Shown: one piece after another, positions 6,574 to 8,740 of the stretch
Position numbering within the stretch: the stretch's first letter is position 1
How the letters are laid out: each line of letters opens with the position of its first letter
DNA from: Actinomycetota bacterium
Lineage (GTDB): Bacteria > Actinomycetota > Actinomycetes > Nanopelagicales > Nanopelagicaceae
DNA length: 8,740 nt
Assembly (NCBI GenBank): GCA_009924185.1
Contig: RFSC01000025.1
Coordinates: forward strand, 1 to 8,740
Direction: 5' to 3'
Notes under the pieces: generated by a model
The model's input: the letters and a program-made list of their open reading frames with translations, nothing else
The model's database searches: none
What the model was told of the DNA's origin: nothing
Translations under genes and position numbers: made by a program

Positions 6574-7902
6574 CTATGCGCTCACTACATACTCTGGCGA
6601 GCAAATTGCCAACAAAGCCAAACGGGCGGGATCTCTTTGCGCTCCACGTAACGCCAATGCGGTTCGAGTGCTCCATGCTGGAACTCCCAGCCAATCCAAC
6701 ATCGCATCCACTCGATTGCGCGCCGGTAAATCCGCGATTGGAGATAAATCCGCCTCTTTGACTAGACGCTCTGCAAATGAGATTCGAAACTGTGCCGATG
6801 CAGTGGAGAGCCAAGCTTGATCTGCTGGCCAACCACCGACATTTGGCGGCAAAAACGGAACCTGTCCCAGCAAATTTAAGTTGTTGCGAATTGTTGCGGT
6901 GTTGGAAAAGGCAGATGGTTTTATACCAAAGGCACGGGAGACAGATACAAACCAATCTAACGGAGGTTTAACCATCGCATATCTATCATCCCGCATCGCT
7001 GAATGTGTTCCGATAGCGCGAACTAGAGATGCAATGTCTCGATTCGCAAAAGCTTTGGTTAGGTTTAAATCAGAGAGCGCTTCCGAGCTAGAGATGAAGC
7101 GGTACCAGAGCCGCTCAGTAATAAACAAAGCACAATCGTTGCGCGCTACTAAATAATCACTTAAAGAGTTTCCATCGAAAACCCCAGTGGTGCCCAAAAA
7201 GCTTATGGGCATGGAGTAATGCTGCTTAGGAATAAATGTCACATCACCACTGGTCTTATTCACTCGATACCCGGTTAGCGCTTTTGCAGTTTCCCGGACA
7301 TCATTTTCTGTGTAACGGTTTACTCCAAGAACAAACAGCTCCATCAATTCGCGGGAGAGATTCTCATTTGGCGCTTTTACAGTGTTGGTTTGACCATCTA
7401 GCCAGAAGATCAAGGCGCCATCATTGACCATTGCCCGAGACATCTCCGCAAAGTTGCCCAAAGCATGTTTTCTTAAACTTTGATTTTGTCTAAACATGGG
7501 CAGCGCATCATCAACCTTTTGATATGAGGTCGCCCAATGTCCATGCCAAAACCAGGTCATTCGCTCTCTTAAAGGGTGTTCTGATAAAGCCATTCGATCT
7601 AGCCACCAGAAAAGCAGCTCCGTGAATTGCGCTCTCTTTTCAGTTGCATAAGCAACAACCTGTGGAGTGTTTGGGCGAGGACGAGGACCCTGGTCCTTAA
7701 CATTTGGAAGGGGCTGGTTATCAGCAAAAGCATCTGTGGTTGGCGCGGTCAGTAATTTGCTTGCAGCATTACTAAATCCAGAGTCCACTAAAGTTTTGAA
7801 CTCTCCTGGCTTTGGCCCAAAACCAAAGCGATGTGACAATCTGGCGATAGCGCGGCGTTCTGCGATATCAGCCATACCTGCAAAGTAACTCAATTTCGCC
7901 AT
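6574..7902 (-). CDS. DUF1800 family protein of unknown function
   Basis: 442 residues from the ATG at 7902; a TTG directly before it could add one codon. DUF1800 proteins are widespread beside DUF1501 proteins but have no established reaction. Family motifs (numbered from that ATG): RLSHRFGFGPKPGE at about 21-34, RERMTWFWHGHWATS at about 112-126, NENLSRELMELFVLGVNRYTENDVRETAKALTGYR at about 179-213, and PPNVGGWPADQAWLSTASAQFR at about 350-371. The His/Asp/Glu residues in the middle motifs could bind metal, but that is a guess. No signal peptide or membrane segment is visible, whereas its partner DUF1501 has a Tat signal. No ribosome binding site is evident. It begins about 30 bases after a strong terminator, so it should have its own promoter, though I could not identify one. 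It is followed after 13 bases by the DUF1501 gene. Confidence 0.92.
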   Translation of the reverse strand: MAKLSYFAGMADIAERRAIARLSHRFGFGPKPGEFKTLVDSGFSNAASKLLTAPTTDAFADNQPLPNVKDQGPRPRPNTPQVVAYATEKRAQFTELLFWWLDRMALSEHPLRERMTWFWHGHWATSYQKVDDALPMFRQNQSLRKHALGNFAEMSRAMVNDGALIFWLDGQTNTVKAPNENLSRELMELFVLGVNRYTENDVRETAKALTGYRVNKTSGDVTFIPKQHYSMPISFLGTTGVFDGNSLSDYLVARNDCALFITERLWYRFISSSEALSDLNLTKAFANRDIASLVRAIGTHSAMRDDRYAMVKPPLDWFVSVSRAFGIKPSAFSNTATIRNNLNLLGQVPFLPPNVGGWPADQAWLSTASAQFRISFAERLVKEADLSPIADLPARNRVDAMLDWLGVPAWSTRTALALRGAQRDPARLALLAICSPEYVVSA

Positions 7903-7931
7903 CAAAGAAAGAACATTTAGATGAACAAAAG

Positions 7932-7964
7932 AAGAACGGGCCTGGATGGCCCAGGCCCGTTCTT
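7932..7964 (-). terminator. Strong intrinsic terminator after the alpha/beta-hydrolase gene
   Basis: A perfect 14-base-pair GC-rich stem (AAGAACGGGCCTGG / CCAGGCCCGTTCTT) with a five-base loop is followed on the minus strand by CTTTTGTT. It starts 28 bases after the hydrolase stop and separates that gene from DUF1800. It is the most stable hairpin noticed in the window. The flanking sequence has short T runs on both strands, but all neighbouring genes read on the minus strand. Confidence 0.93.
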
Positions 7965-7992
7965 TTACTGCTTATAAATTGAGCGCTACAGA

Positions 7993-8740
7993 TTATTCTC
8001 CGTAGAACTTCAACCGTGGTGCAACATACTTACGATCAAGTGTCATATCGCCAGCCTTACGTAGCTTGGTTAGCAATGCGCCACCTGACATGTTCTTACC
8101 GTTATCTGCAGCGTAAGCGAGTAGATCGGCTATCGCTAGATACTGCTTTACGGTGAAGTTGCAGTGGTTGGTGCCGGTCGCTGCAGGTACTGAGGTATCT
8201 GGAGCTCCAGCTGCAGTGAACTTGGTGTACTTATCTGGCGGGAAGTTCCAAAGTACAAGGAGATTGTTGGCTGGCTTCTTGTAGGTGCCGCCATTTCTTC
8301 TCTCTTGTTTTGCTGCCGCCCATTTCTCTGCATAGTAAGCCGCGTAATCATCCACTACTGATTGCTGGTTTCCAGCGGTAGTAATTGGATCAGCGGTACC
8401 GGTAAAGAGAATGGTTGGGATATCAACCTTTCCGGTATGCGCTGTCAATGCACGCATCTTTGTTACTGCAGCTGGGTCAGCCTTTGCACGTGGAACAGCA
8501 GCAAGATATCCAAGTAGTCCCGCTGTTGCGGTATTTCCGGAAAGTGCTGAGCTCCAGATGAACTGCTCTTCTGCAACACGGGCTGCATAATCAGTCTTAG
8601 TGTTGTCAAAGATTGCTCCGCCAGCTTGTAGCTCTAGGTCATGGGTTGCCAAGACGCCAAGAGCTGCAGCGCTTGCAACATTTTGTAGAGCTGCAAATGC
8701 TGGGTTGATTGCCAACTGGAATGAGGTCTGCTGTGAGGCA
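7993..8740 (-). CDS. C-terminal part of an alpha/beta-hydrolase-fold protein; 5' end off the right edge
   Basis: About 248 codons are visible, and the frame stays open to the right edge. The TTG at 8713-8715 is an internal Leu codon, not a start, because the frame continues upstream as ASQQTSFQ. The segment VDIPTILFTGTADPITTAGNQ (8359-8421) is the penultimate core strand and acid-residue loop of the fold, with the likely catalytic Asp at 8389-8391. TNHCNFT (8152-8172) carries the likely catalytic His at 8164-8166. The nucleophile motif (GxSxG) must lie beyond the edge. The spacing of about 75 residues between Asp and His is long for the fold and holds a charged helix (YYAEKWAAAKQERRNG). Peptidase, esterase and lipase roles are all open. 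A strong terminator follows the TAA/TTA-side stop, so this gene is not in the DUF1800 transcript. Confidence 0.75.
   Translation of the reverse strand, partial: ASQQTSFQLAINPAFAALQNVASAAALGVLATHDLELQAGGAIFDNTKTDYAARVAEEQFIWSSALSGNTATAGLLGYLAAVPRAKADPAAVTKMRALTAHTGKVDIPTILFTGTADPITTAGNQQSVVDDYAAYYAEKWAAAKQERRNGGTYKKPANNLLVLWNFPPDKYTKFTAAGAPDTSVPAATGTNHCNFTVKQYLAIADLLAYAADNGKNMSGGALLTKLRKAGDMTLDRKYVAPRLKFYGE

Noticed and set aside
6530..6955. A 141-codon open frame on the minus strand covering the end of the DUF1800 gene and the start of DUF1501.
   Set aside because: It overlaps two well-supported genes in another frame; its translation is rich in Cys/Trp/Arg without any domain pattern and it has no ribosome site.
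8713..8715. TTG as the start of the hydrolase gene.
   Set aside because: The same frame is open to the window edge, and a complete alpha/beta-hydrolase needs an upstream nucleophile region, so this is an internal Leu codon.

Overview
All recognisable genes lie on the minus strand, so the window reads right to left. The conserved order tsaE-tsaB-rimI-tsaD-groES-groL, a GroEL with a histidine-rich tail, promoters with TANNNT -10 boxes and frequent GTG/TTG starts point to an actinobacterium. The same order is known from Mycobacterium (the Rv3422c to Rv3417c region). The moderate-to-low GC content, short intergenic gaps and compact proteins suggest a small-genome planktonic lineage of the acI / Nanopelagicales kind. 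That placement is an inference and rests on no database search.

Right part (about 5332-8740): three genes of an exported or cell-surface type. The C-terminal part of an alpha/beta-hydrolase runs off the right edge and ends at a strong terminator. A DUF1800 gene follows, then, 13 bases later, a DUF1501 gene with a Tat signal and a very strong ribosome binding site. The DUF1501 gene is broken by a single missing base about 215 bases before its true stop. The remaining codons are intact in the other frame, so either the lesion is very recent or it is a sequence error.

Middle (2821-5294): tsaE, tsaB, rimI and tsaD overlap each other by a few bases and form a translationally coupled operon. TsaB, TsaD and TsaE make the N6-threonylcarbamoyladenosine (t6A) modification of ANN-decoding tRNAs. 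RimI is an N-terminal acetyltransferase of the ribosomal protein S18 type.

Left part (738-2820): groES and groL follow their own promoter. A near-perfect CIRCE operator covers the predicted transcription start, which implies HrcA repression and heat-shock control. A hairpin terminator follows groL. Beyond it, a TerC-family membrane protein gene starts 17 bases past the hairpin, probably as a leaderless transcript, and runs off the left edge.

I saw no tRNA, rRNA, CRISPR array, insertion sequence or phage gene. Every intergenic gap is shorter than 140 bases. The window is mostly ordinary housekeeping sequence; the points of interest are the DUF1501 frameshift, the uncharacterised hydrolase/DUF1800/DUF1501 group, and the regulatory details around groES and terC.
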